Positions 1 to 5,569 of a stretch of DNA of 6,603 bases are shown in pieces. This stretch comes from JAWLFI01 sp964626595 (GTDB lineage Bacteria; Bacteroidota; Bacteroidia; Chitinophagales; Saprospiraceae). Location of the stretch: the NCBI GenBank assembly GCA_964626595.1, contig CAZVFU010000109.1:1-6603 (forward strand), read 5' to 3'. The notes under the pieces were generated by a model. It had not been told where the DNA came from. It saw nothing but the letters and a program-made list of their open reading frames with translations, and did not search any database. The position numbers were made by a program, and so were the translations under genes. Numbering within the stretch: position 1 is the first letter of the stretch; every line of letters begins with the position of its first letter.

Positions 1-215
1 GAGCACCCCGCTCCAAAAAAATAAATGGATGAAACCCGATGGGCCATTTCAACCAACTGCGGATTAAATCGCATCTGTTCTATCATCCATTCCTCTGAAT
101 GAAAGTACGGATTAAATCCAGCCGTCGAAGTTTCGGATACACAATGATTTCCCTGGTAAAAGAGCCAGTCGCATTTCGTCGATCCGCTTTCAGCTATCAA
201 AATCATATTCTTCAT
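1..215 (-). CDS. BadF/BadG/BcrA-type sugar kinase, N-acetylglucosamine kinase-like (3' end outside window)
   Basis: This is the N-terminal 71 codons of a gene that runs off the left edge. The translation begins MKNMILIAESGSTKCDWLF, which is the phosphate-1 loop of the ASKHA (actin/hexokinase/Hsp70) fold in BadF-type ATPases: the usual form is ILIADSGSTKTDW, and here Asp is Glu and Thr is Cys. A GFNPYF motif (residues 33-38) and FFGAGC (66-71) follow, both typical of bacterial N-acetylglucosamine kinase-like proteins, which phosphorylate an amino sugar with ATP. The start at 215 directly abuts the TAA stop of gap and has a GGAG five bases upstream. An ATG at codon 4 (position 206) is a possible alternative start and would begin nearer the conserved strand. 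Its place as third gene after pfkA and gap supports a role in sugar use. The exact substrate cannot be told from this fragment. Confidence 0.85.
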   Translation of the reverse strand, partial: MKNMILIAESGSTKCDWLFYQGNHCVSETSTAGFNPYFHSEEWMIEQMRFNPQLVEMAHRVSSIYFFGAGC

Positions 216-1214
216 TTAAGCTCCGGCCAGTCGCTTGACGAGCTCGGCTGCTCGAGTCGCGTAGCCATATTCATTATCATACCAACCCGACATTTTCAGT
301 AGATTCCCTTGAACCATAGTCAGTTCGGCATCGAAAATACAAGAATAGGTGCTTCCTACGATATCCGCTGAGACAATGGGATCTTCCGTATACTGAAGTA
401 TACCTTGCATAGCTCCGGCTGCGGCGTCTTTCATTGCTGCATTGACCTCTTCGATGCTGGACTCGCGATTTAAGATAAAGGTACAATCTGTAATAGACCC
501 CGTGATGACAGGAACGCGCAAAGCCATCCCATCCAACTTGCCCTCTAACTCGGGGAGTACCAAACCTACGGTTTTAGCGGCTCCGGTAGAAGTGGGAATG
601 ATGGAATGAGCAGCTGCCCGTGCCCGGCGAAAGTCTTTACTATGCGGAGCATCCTGCAAATTCTGATCGGCTGTATAAGCGTGTGTGGTCGTGATAAATC
701 CCTTTTCTATACCTGCGAGATCATGTACAACCTTAGCCATGGGCGCTAAACAGTTTGTCGTACAAGAGGCATTCGAAATGATCTGGTCGGAATCCTCCAA
801 TTCATGTTCATTAACGCCCAGAACGATGGTACGCACATTCCCCCCCTTGGCCGGAGCCGAGAGAACCACTTTGTTCGCCCCTGCCGTCAAATGCATTCCC
901 GCCTTTTCAGCAGTCCGAAACACGCCGGTACATTCTAATACGACATCGATATCGAGGGACTTCCACGGGAGGTCCTCAGGGTTTCGTTCCGCATATACCT
1001 TTAGAGCGTTGCCATTGACGTGCAGTTCATGATCAGAAATCACCTCAATCTGACCCTGAAATGGGCCATGGGCGGAGTCGTATTTTAACAAATGAGCCAA
1101 CATGTGTATTTCAGTCAAATCATTAACTGCTACCACATCAACTTCGCTCATGTTAAGTAAATTTCGATAAGCCAGGCGGCCGATTCGGCCAAACCCATTT
1201 ATAGCTACTTTCAT
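216..1214 (-). CDS. gap: Glyceraldehyde-3-phosphate dehydrogenase, type I, NAD-dependent
   Basis: Complete 332-residue phosphorylating GAPDH of the usual length; it converts glyceraldehyde 3-phosphate, NAD+ and phosphate to 1,3-bisphosphoglycerate in the cytoplasm. The N-terminal Rossmann motif NGFGRIGR is at residues 6-13, and VNDL at 30-33 supplies the Asp32 that selects NAD over NADP. The active-site signature ASCTTNCLAP starts at 149, with nucleophile Cys151 and its catalytic partner His178 in TTTHAY. Pro190 in the DAPHSKD loop also fits NAD use. The phosphate/substrate region IIPTSTGAAK (205-214), RVPVITGSITD (233-243) and the terminal WYDNEYGY (311-318) are all intact. It lies 40 bp after pfkA and abuts the next gene, so it is very probably cotranscribed. 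No Shine-Dalgarno lies close to the ATG: the leader is AAAATAGAATA, common in Bacteroidota, and the nearest AGGAG is 27 bases away. Whether it works in glycolysis, gluconeogenesis or both cannot be read from sequence. Confidence 0.98.
   Translation of the reverse strand: MKVAINGFGRIGRLAYRNLLNMSEVDVVAVNDLTEIHMLAHLLKYDSAHGPFQGQIEVISDHELHVNGNALKVYAERNPEDLPWKSLDIDVVLECTGVFRTAEKAGMHLTAGANKVVLSAPAKGGNVRTIVLGVNEHELEDSDQIISNASCTTNCLAPMAKVVHDLAGIEKGFITTTHAYTADQNLQDAPHSKDFRRARAAAHSIIPTSTGAAKTVGLVLPELEGKLDGMALRVPVITGSITDCTFILNRESSIEEVNAAMKDAAAGAMQGILQYTEDPIVSADIVGSTYSCIFDAELTMVQGNLLKMSGWYDNEYGYATRAAELVKRLAGA
221..224 (-). promoter_or_regulatory. Ribosome binding site of the sugar kinase, inside the end of gap
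   Basis: GGAG on the minus strand lies within the last codons of gap, with a 5-base spacer to the kinase ATG at 215. It supports that start over the in-frame ATG at 206 and points to coupled translation from the gap message. Confidence 0.6.
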
Positions 1215-1256
1215 TATTCTATTTTTGATTAAGAAAAAAAGCTCCTATTCTATTTT
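1215..1256. repeat. 11-bp direct repeat between pfkA and gap
   Basis: TATTCTATTTT occurs at 1215-1225 and again at 1246-1256, 31 bp apart. On the coding (minus) strand one copy of AAAATAGAATA overlaps the pfkA stop codon and the other directly precedes the gap ATG. The copies bracket most of the 40-bp spacer. They may be a small duplication of an A-rich translation leader; no function is shown. Confidence 0.6.
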
Positions 1257-2226
1257 AAATCGATAATATTTGAGAAATTTTCACCAAATTATCATCAATT
1301 TTTCGTTCTTGACTTACGGCCTCCATGATCGGAGTGTAGACCACCGAACCGTTAATGAGTCCGACCATACAATCTGATTTATCACTGAGTAAACCTTCTA
1401 CAGCAGCAACGCCCAACTGAGAGGCCAACACCCGGTCGTAACAGGTGGGATCGCCTCCACGTTGCAAATGCCCCAGCACCGTCACTTTCGTCTCGTAGTC
1501 TTTATAATTGTCATTCACCTTTTGCGCTAACTCAAAAGCGCCCCCATTGGGATTCCCTTCGGCCACAATAACTATGCTTGACGTCTTATTGTTTTGATAC
1601 CCCTTTCGAAGAATGGCAACCAACTCTTCCACCGAAGTGGCGCGTTCGGGCAGCATGACGCAAATCGCTCCGGTAGCTATGGCTGACCGCAGCGCGATAA
1701 AGCCGGTATCCCGCCCCATCACCTCTACAAAAAAGAGGCGATTATGCGAACTGGCCGTATCCCGTATCTTATCTACACACTGAGTAACCACATTTGTCGC
1801 GGAATCGAAGCCAATGGTGTTTTCAGTTCCAGACAGATCGTTATCAATCGTACCCGGCAATCCAATAACCTGGACGCCTGTTTCCTCCTGCAAAACATGA
1901 GCACCGGTCAAACTTCCATCTCCACCAATAACAACAAGCCCATCAATTTTTTTCGCTTTTAAGTACTCTGCTGCTTTTTTCCGCCCTTCCGGAGTCCTAA
2001 ACTCCGGACTTCGGGAAGATTTGAGCATCGTTCCTCCGGAACCCAGAATGCGACTAACCGACCGCACATGTAGTTTCCGTATTTTATTATCCATCAACCC
2101 CTGATACCCCCCTTCTACTCCGTATATACCCAGGTTAAAATACACGGAAGCACGAACTACCGCTCGAATGGCTGCATTCATACCAGGCGCATCTCCCCCT
2201 GAAGTTAAAACCGCAATGTTTTTCAT
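1255..2226 (-). CDS. pfkA: ATP-dependent 6-phosphofructokinase
   Basis: Complete 323-residue PfkA, close to the usual 320 residues; it phosphorylates fructose 6-phosphate to fructose 1,6-bisphosphate in the cytoplasm. The ATP-site glycines are in TSGGDAPGMNAAIR (8-21). LGSGGTMLKSSRSPEF (61-76) contains Arg72. GGDGS (101-105) has Gly104, and PGTIDND (124-130) has Gly125 and catalytic Asp128. Gly at both discriminating positions marks an ATP rather than a pyrophosphate enzyme. Substrate-binding VEVMGRDTG (167-175), AEG (222-224) and HLQRGG (253-258) are intact. The start at 2226 has AAAGGA on the minus strand with a 5-base spacer, the best Shine-Dalgarno in the window. It is the first gene of the pfkA-gap-kinase operon and is divergent from a Nudix-type regulator, with a dyad operator candidate about 95 bp upstream. 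No clear promoter was found on its strand. Confidence 0.98.
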   Translation of the reverse strand: MKNIAVLTSGGDAPGMNAAIRAVVRASVYFNLGIYGVEGGYQGLMDNKIRKLHVRSVSRILGSGGTMLKSSRSPEFRTPEGRKKAAEYLKAKKIDGLVVIGGDGSLTGAHVLQEETGVQVIGLPGTIDNDLSGTENTIGFDSATNVVTQCVDKIRDTASSHNRLFFVEVMGRDTGFIALRSAIATGAICVMLPERATSVEELVAILRKGYQNNKTSSIVIVAEGNPNGGAFELAQKVNDNYKDYETKVTVLGHLQRGGDPTCYDRVLASQLGVAAVEGLLSDKSDCMVGLINGSVVYTPIMEAVSQERKIDDNLVKISQILSI

Positions 2227-2231
2227 TTATA

Positions 2232-2237
2232 TCCTTT
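2232..2237 (-). promoter_or_regulatory. Ribosome binding site of pfkA
   Basis: AAAGGA on the minus strand, 5 bases before the ATG at 2226. It fixes the pfkA start, which also fits the family N-terminus (KNIAVLTSGGDAPG). Confidence 0.7.
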
Positions 2238-2320
2238 TTGTGGCCCACTAAATAGAGAAAACGTTTCCCCCATCCATATTAGTTCAAAGAACACTTAAAG
2301 AAGACCACCAAAAACTAACT

Positions 2321-2339
2321 TAGTGTAAACTTAACACTA
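2321..2339. promoter_or_regulatory. Dyad operator candidate between pfkA and the Nudix-type regulator
   Basis: The 19-bp sequence TAGTGTAAACTTAACACTA is an inverted repeat in which 8 of 9 arm pairs match (mismatch at 2327/2333, centre at 2330). It sits in the 171-bp spacer between the divergent pfkA and regulator genes, about 58 bp before the regulator start. Length, symmetry and position suit a dimeric winged-helix regulator, and the neighbouring Nudix-type regulator is the obvious candidate to bind it. The sequence symmetry is seen directly; binding and target assignment are inferred. Confidence 0.6.
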
Positions 2340-2344
2340 TTTGT

Positions 2345-2376
2345 TTTGATATCCTAAATAAGAAGTGTTACTTTTA
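2345..2376 (+). promoter_or_regulatory. Candidate Bacteroidota-type promoter of the Nudix regulator
   Basis: TTTG (2345-2348) is followed after 20 bp by TACTTTTA (2369-2376), which matches the Bacteroidota -33/-7 pattern TTTG...TAnnTTTG except for the final G. Transcription would start near 2381-2385 and give a leader of about 15 bases. The dyad would then lie just upstream of the -33 element. The match is imperfect in an A/T-rich region, so this is a weak call. Confidence 0.35.
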
Positions 2377-2397
2377 TAAAAAATACACGTCATAGCA

Positions 2398-3108
2398 ATG
2401 AGCTCTCAAAAGATCCATGGAAACGATCCCTCCCTTGTAACCGAATTAGAGCCTTTCTTTAATTCTGCTGTTTCGGTGGATTGCGTTATTTTCAGTTATG
2501 CCCGCGAAAAAGGGTCCTTACAGGTATTAACGCTGGAGTGTCCCATGTCCCCTTTCGAAGGCATGTCCGCGCTAGTAGGTGATTTAATTGGAGTCGATGA
2601 GGATCTGGACTCAGCCGCTAAACGCGTCGTTAGAGAGCGGGCTCATATTCCAAATATTTTTCTTCATCAGGTCCATACTTTTGGTTCTGTCCACCGGCAC
2701 CCCGTGGGGCGGGTCATCACCGTTGCTTATTATGCCTTTGTTCGCTGGGAGGGTATGGAACCCCTAAAGGATAATGTCTACCACCCCCATTGGGAATCCC
2801 TGGAATCTTTACAGAAAAAAAAGATGGCCTTCGATCACTCTGCTATTTTGGAATACAGCCTAAAGCATATCCAAAACCACATTACAGATGTCCCCATTGA
2901 GTATATGCTAGACGACTACTTTACCCTTTCGGAATTACAATCGCTATATGAAGCGATATTGCAAAAATCATTGGATAAAAGGAACTTTCGAAAGAAAGCA
3001 TTTAAACTGGATTTGATAAAAAAGACATCAAAAACACAACGCAACGTGGCGCATCGCCCGGCTCAGCTTTTTCGATTCAATACTGAGCGTAAGGGAAATG
3101 TCCTTTAG
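2398..3108 (+). CDS. Nudix-related transcriptional regulator, NrtR/AraR type (Nudix domain plus winged helix)
   Basis: A complete 236-residue protein with a Nudix-fold domain (about 23-155) and a C-terminal winged helix-turn-helix (about 166-228). The DNA-binding part shows FTLSELQSLYEAIL (175-188), LDKRNFRKK (192-200) and HRPAQLFRF (219-227), which are very characteristic of this regulator family. The Nudix box at 61-84 (GDLIGVDEDLDSAAKRVVRE, then RAHI) is degenerate: the consensus REUxEE core reads RVVRER, so most metal-binding glutamates are missing. Catalysis is therefore unlikely and the domain is probably a ligand sensor. Family members regulate NAD metabolism or, in Bacteroides, sugar use (AraR). 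Divergence from the pfkA operon with a dyad in between suggests control of sugar phosphate metabolism and itself; the effector is unknown. The start at 2398 has no Shine-Dalgarno. Confidence 0.9.
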   Translation: MSSQKIHGNDPSLVTELEPFFNSAVSVDCVIFSYAREKGSLQVLTLECPMSPFEGMSALVGDLIGVDEDLDSAAKRVVRERAHIPNIFLHQVHTFGSVHRHPVGRVITVAYYAFVRWEGMEPLKDNVYHPHWESLESLQKKKMAFDHSAILEYSLKHIQNHITDVPIEYMLDDYFTLSELQSLYEAILQKSLDKRNFRKKAFKLDLIKKTSKTQRNVAHRPAQLFRFNTERKGNVL

Positions 3109-3141
3109 CGGTATTTCCAGCACCTTCATGCGGGCCCCAGG

Positions 3142-3789
3142 CTATTCCTCTTTCTTAAATATGGCCAGGCGTTTACCGTCAGAATGTGTGAGAGTGCAAC
3201 CCAATAAGTCAGCCAAAAAGTCCATCGTTTTTGGATGATAAAAACTGGTATGCGTAGGGTCGTTCTGATAATACCAATTGGTAAATGCTTTCAGATCTCG
3301 CCAAAAATCAGTCATCACCACCAGGTATCCTCCGGGCGCTACCAGCCCAATTAGCCGTTCCCATTCCGCATAGGTATTGTGAAAGTGCTCCACAGTCTCA
3401 ATGCAAAAAACGGTCGGATATGAAGTTTTCTCGATTCCATCGGGAAAGAATAAAGGATCATACCCATGACAAGTGAATCCACCCTCTCGCATGAGATTGA
3501 CGAATACAGGAGCATACCCGCAGCCATAATCCAGAAAAGGCTCGTCCAAATCAATACGCGTTTTCGCCCATTCAAAAGGTCGAAGCAAAAAGCGAACATA
3601 GCCCTCATCAGAAGGGGAATTCCTATGCGACAAATACCGCGATCGCTCTGTCTCAGGGGAAGGAAGATCCTGTTGTGACCGAAAAATCAAAGCACAGTGC
3701 GGGCACTTCCGGAAGGAGGCTCCGGAATTCCCATACAGGATATGATCCGGGGAAACCTTACTCGAGCACAAAGGGCAATTTCTCATCAT
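3142..3789 (-). CDS. Class I SAM-dependent methyltransferase with N-terminal zinc-ribbon motif
   Basis: 215 residues. The N-terminus carries two CxxC pairs, CPLC (Cys5, Cys8) and CPHC (Cys29, Cys32), consistent with a small zinc-binding knuckle. RYLSHRNSPSDEGYVRFL (51-68) follows, typical of this methyltransferase subfamily. SAM motif I is LDYGCGYAP (86-94), with an acidic loop around GYDP (109-112). Later motifs are ETVEHF (131-136), APGGYLVVMT (151-160) and WYYQNDPTHTSFYHP (172-186). The substrate is not known: such proteins are usually annotated only as type 11/12 methyltransferases, sometimes as benzoquinol methylase-like, which is not justified here. It is a single gene, convergent with the regulator (33 bp between stops) and divergent from ndh. 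The start is at 3789 with a second ATG next to it (3786); GAGG lies about 23 bases upstream, too far for a normal ribosome site. Confidence 0.85.
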   Translation of the reverse strand: MMRNCPLCSSKVSPDHILYGNSGASFRKCPHCALIFRSQQDLPSPETERSRYLSHRNSPSDEGYVRFLLRPFEWAKTRIDLDEPFLDYGCGYAPVFVNLMREGGFTCHGYDPLFFPDGIEKTSYPTVFCIETVEHFHNTYAEWERLIGLVAPGGYLVVMTDFWRDLKAFTNWYYQNDPTHTSFYHPKTMDFLADLLGCTLTHSDGKRLAIFKKEE

Positions 3790-3957
3790 CGATCAAGCGG
3801 AAGTTAGACCTCAATGTATAAAAATAACTGGAATATAGCGCAACTCATTACAGAACCGCCACTTCTAACTGCTGCTTTCCCATAAATCGTTTCCCGTCTG
3901 TCCAAATTTTATACTCCTTGAGATGCAACTCTATCAGGCACAGCTCGTTTTATACCT

Positions 3958-5256
3958 ATGGAAATGCGACTCCCCAAAACAGATAAGAAAAGAATTATAA
4001 TCATCGGCGGCGGCTTTGGCGGACTCAATCTGGCCAAATCCCTCAAAGGGACTAACTTTCAGGTAGTCCTCATCGACCAGTACAATCATCACAACTTTCA
4101 GCCTCTGCTGTATCAAATTGCTACTGCCGGACTCATGCCAGACGCCATTGTAGCGCCCTTTCGCAATATTTTCAACAAACAGGATAATGTCTTTTTTCGC
4201 ATGGCCCGGGTCGAAAAAATTGATTCGGATCAACAGCGGGTGGAGACCCCTATCGGTTGGGCGAAATACGATTATCTCGTCTTAGCCACCGGAGCGACCA
4301 CCAATTTTTTTGGGATGGATAAGGTTGAGCGACATGCCTACACCCTAAAAAGCATTGAAGATGCCCTGGAGTTGCGCTCGGCCCTCATCCAGTATTTAGA
4401 AGCTGCGGTGAGCCGGACGGACGTCGATGAAAATGAGTGCATGCATTTTGTACTCATTGGCGGCGGGCCGACGGGCTTGGAGATGGCCGGCGCCCTGGCT
4501 GAATTGAAAAAAAATGAGATCAAAAAAGGCTATCCCGATCTGGACAACGATCGCATCAAAATTCATCTGGTGGAAATGGGAAGTGAGCTCCTCGCCCCCA
4601 TGTCTGATGAATCTTCGCAAAAAGCGCTGGCATACGTCCGGGAAATGGGTGTTAAAGTCTGGCTCGACACCGCCATCGAAGACTATGTCGATGGAAAAGT
4701 CGTACTATCAAATGGCACGCGACTGGAAACGCCCATGCTTTTTTATGCGGCGGGCGTAACCGGCGAGGCCCCGGAAGGTCTGCGTCAGGCCAAAATGGCC
4801 CGGGGCAACCGCATTCTCGTCGACTCCCACACCAGCGTGGAGGGGTATGATCACATATTCGCTATTGGAGACATTGCCGCCATGCCCGATCCGGAAACCG
4901 GCCACCCTCATCCCCAATTAGCTCAGCCAGCGATCCAGCAGGGGAAGTATCTCGCCAAATACATCAAAAAAGGCTGCCCTGCCGACTACCCCGGTTTTCA
5001 GTACAAGGACCTGGGAACCATGGCCACCATCGGAAAGAAAAAAGCCGTTGCCGACCTCCCATGGGGCAAATTCAGCGGCACCTTTGCCTGGTTGATGTGG
5101 CTATTTGTGCACGTCATGAGTCTGGTCGCCTTTCGAAACCGCATCAATGTTCTGGTTAACTGGACCATGAGTTACTTCAGCACGCACAAAAAATATAAAA
5201 TTATCACTCGCAGTCCGCGAATGATCAGCGAGCCCCAAGAAGAGGTAGCTTCTTAA
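3958..5256 (+). CDS. ndh: Type II NADH:quinone oxidoreductase (NDH-2)
   Basis: A complete 432-residue flavoprotein that passes electrons from NADH to membrane quinone without pumping protons. It has a tandem Rossmann layout. The FAD site is IIIIGGGFGGLNLA (13-26) with acidic Asp40, and HHNFQPLLYQIATA (44-57) is diagnostic of NDH-2. The NADH site is VLIGGGPTGLEMAGAL (165-180) with acidic Glu206. The second FAD motif FAIGDIA (301-307) and the quinone-side AQPAIQQGKYLA (322-333) are present. The C-terminal segment (about 373-408), with FAWLMWLFVHVMSLVAFRNR and NWTMSYFS, is the amphipathic membrane anchor, in the form common in Bacteroidota. The start at 3958 lacks a Shine-Dalgarno; an in-frame ATG at 3964 is equally possible. 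No clear promoter was seen in the 168-bp upstream spacer. Transcription is presumably monocistronic, since a repeat element follows. Confidence 0.95.
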   Translation: MEMRLPKTDKKRIIIIGGGFGGLNLAKSLKGTNFQVVLIDQYNHHNFQPLLYQIATAGLMPDAIVAPFRNIFNKQDNVFFRMARVEKIDSDQQRVETPIGWAKYDYLVLATGATTNFFGMDKVERHAYTLKSIEDALELRSALIQYLEAAVSRTDVDENECMHFVLIGGGPTGLEMAGALAELKKNEIKKGYPDLDNDRIKIHLVEMGSELLAPMSDESSQKALAYVREMGVKVWLDTAIEDYVDGKVVLSNGTRLETPMLFYAAGVTGEAPEGLRQAKMARGNRILVDSHTSVEGYDHIFAIGDIAAMPDPETGHPHPQLAQPAIQQGKYLAKYIKKGCPADYPGFQYKDLGTMATIGKKKAVADLPWGKFSGTFAWLMWLFVHVMSLVAFRNRINVLVNWTMSYFSTHKKYKIITRSPRMISEPQEEVAS

Positions 5257-5275
5257 TTCGTGTTTTTGGGCGTAT

Positions 5276-5307
5276 CCCCGAGGTCCGCCAGTCGGCGGAC
5301 TCGAGGG
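5276..5307. repeat. Bulged hairpin in the left part of the GC-rich repeat
   Basis: GTCCGCC (5283-5289) and GGCGGAC (5294-5300) form a perfect 7-bp stem around an AGTC loop. Allowing single-base bulges at 5283 and 5304, the pairing extends outward through CGAG/CTCG and CCC/GGG to 13 bp in total. This is the strongest local secondary structure in the window. It has no T-tract after it, so it is not a standard intrinsic terminator. Confidence 0.75.
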
Positions 5308-5434
5308 TCGGGCTATCCGCTCTTAGTCGGGACGGCATCCGCCGGCATCCGTACCGCTGTGCGGAGTTTCCGCTGGTCACTTGCTCGCTCTACGGCTGCT
5401 CGTTGGCTGCCGCCCCGCCTACCGCTTCTATCCC

Positions 5435-5448
5435 TTACGCAAGCGTAA
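5435..5448. repeat. Palindrome at the right end of the GC-rich repeat
   Basis: TTACGC (5435-5440) and GCGTAA (5443-5448) are perfect inverted copies around AA. The GCGTA (5270-5274) near the left boundary can also pair with TACGC here (5436-5440), so the two ends of the element may close a long-range stem. Confidence 0.6.
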
Positions 5449-5533
5449 ATAATGAAATTGAAAGTATTTGCCTAAAGCAAGTCCAGTGGAGGAAAACTCA
5501 ACAAGAGATATAATCTTCAAAGTTAGGCTGGAG

Positions 5534-5564
5534 TTCGACGATTTTTACGGACTTTGTATCTTAG
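5534..5564 (+). promoter_or_regulatory. Candidate promoter of the PaaE-like reductase, giving a very short leader
   Basis: TATCTTAG (5557-5564) matches the Bacteroidota -7 element TAnnTTTG in all but one base, and TTCG (5534-5537) lies 19 bp upstream as a weak -33 element. The -7 element ends only 5 bases before the ATG at 5570, so transcription would begin at or next to the start codon. The lack of a Shine-Dalgarno agrees with a leaderless message. Confidence 0.45.
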
Positions 5565-5569
5565 CGCAC

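Larger units (their letters stand above)
5263..5448. repeat. GC-rich structured intergenic repeat, Bacteroidota interspersed type
   Basis: A block much richer in G+C than its flanks fills most of the 313-bp gene-free stretch between ndh and the reductase. It opens with TTTTTGGGCGTATCCCCG, continues with GGGTCGGGCTATCCGCTC (5305-5322) and closes with CTATCCCTTACGC (5428-5440). From memory, elements with the skeleton GGGCGT...GGGTCGGGCT(A/T)TCCGC...ATCCCT(A/T)ACGC recur between genes in many Bacteroidota genomes; I could not verify this here. Inside it are the hairpin at 5276-5307, two copies of GGCATCCG (5334-5341 and 5343-5350), a small CCGC-TGT-GCGG hairpin (5354-5364) and a terminal palindrome. 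It encodes no transposase. It could be a non-autonomous repeat or a structured RNA, and may also end ndh transcription. Confidence 0.7.

Noticed and set aside
99..302. 67-codon open frame on the plus strand across the gap/kinase junction
   Set aside because: The minus strand here encodes two recognisable proteins end to end; the plus-strand translation is low-complexity and unrecognisable.
685..1032. 115-codon open frame on the plus strand
   Set aside because: It lies wholly opposite gap, whose catalytic motifs are intact, and its translation resembles no family; it is a shadow of the gap codons.
3061..3088. GCTCAG/CTGAGC inverted repeat near the 3' end of the regulator as a possible terminator
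   Set aside because: The stem is only 6 bp with a 16-base loop, lies inside the coding sequence and has no T-tract after it.
3802..3870. AGTTAGA/TCTAACT inverted copies in the spacer between the methyltransferase and ndh
   Set aside because: Seven-base arms 55 bp apart are expected by chance in this length, and there is no regulator gene next to them.
3790..3957. Promoter search in the 168-bp spacer upstream of ndh and the methyltransferase
   Set aside because: Several A/T-rich words such as TTTTATAC occur, but none matches a TTTG/TAnnTTTG pair with acceptable spacing on either strand.
5237..5267. AAGAAG/CTTCTT stem followed by TTTTT at the end of ndh as an intrinsic terminator
   Set aside because: The 6-bp stem is A/T-rich and overlaps the stop codon, and the T-run comes 8 bases after the stem. 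Too weak to call, though it may add to termination together with the following repeat.
5260..5448. 62-codon open frame on the plus strand downstream of ndh
   Set aside because: It coincides with the GC-rich structured repeat; the arginine- and serine-rich translation looks like a by-product of GC-rich hairpin DNA and there is no ribosome binding site.
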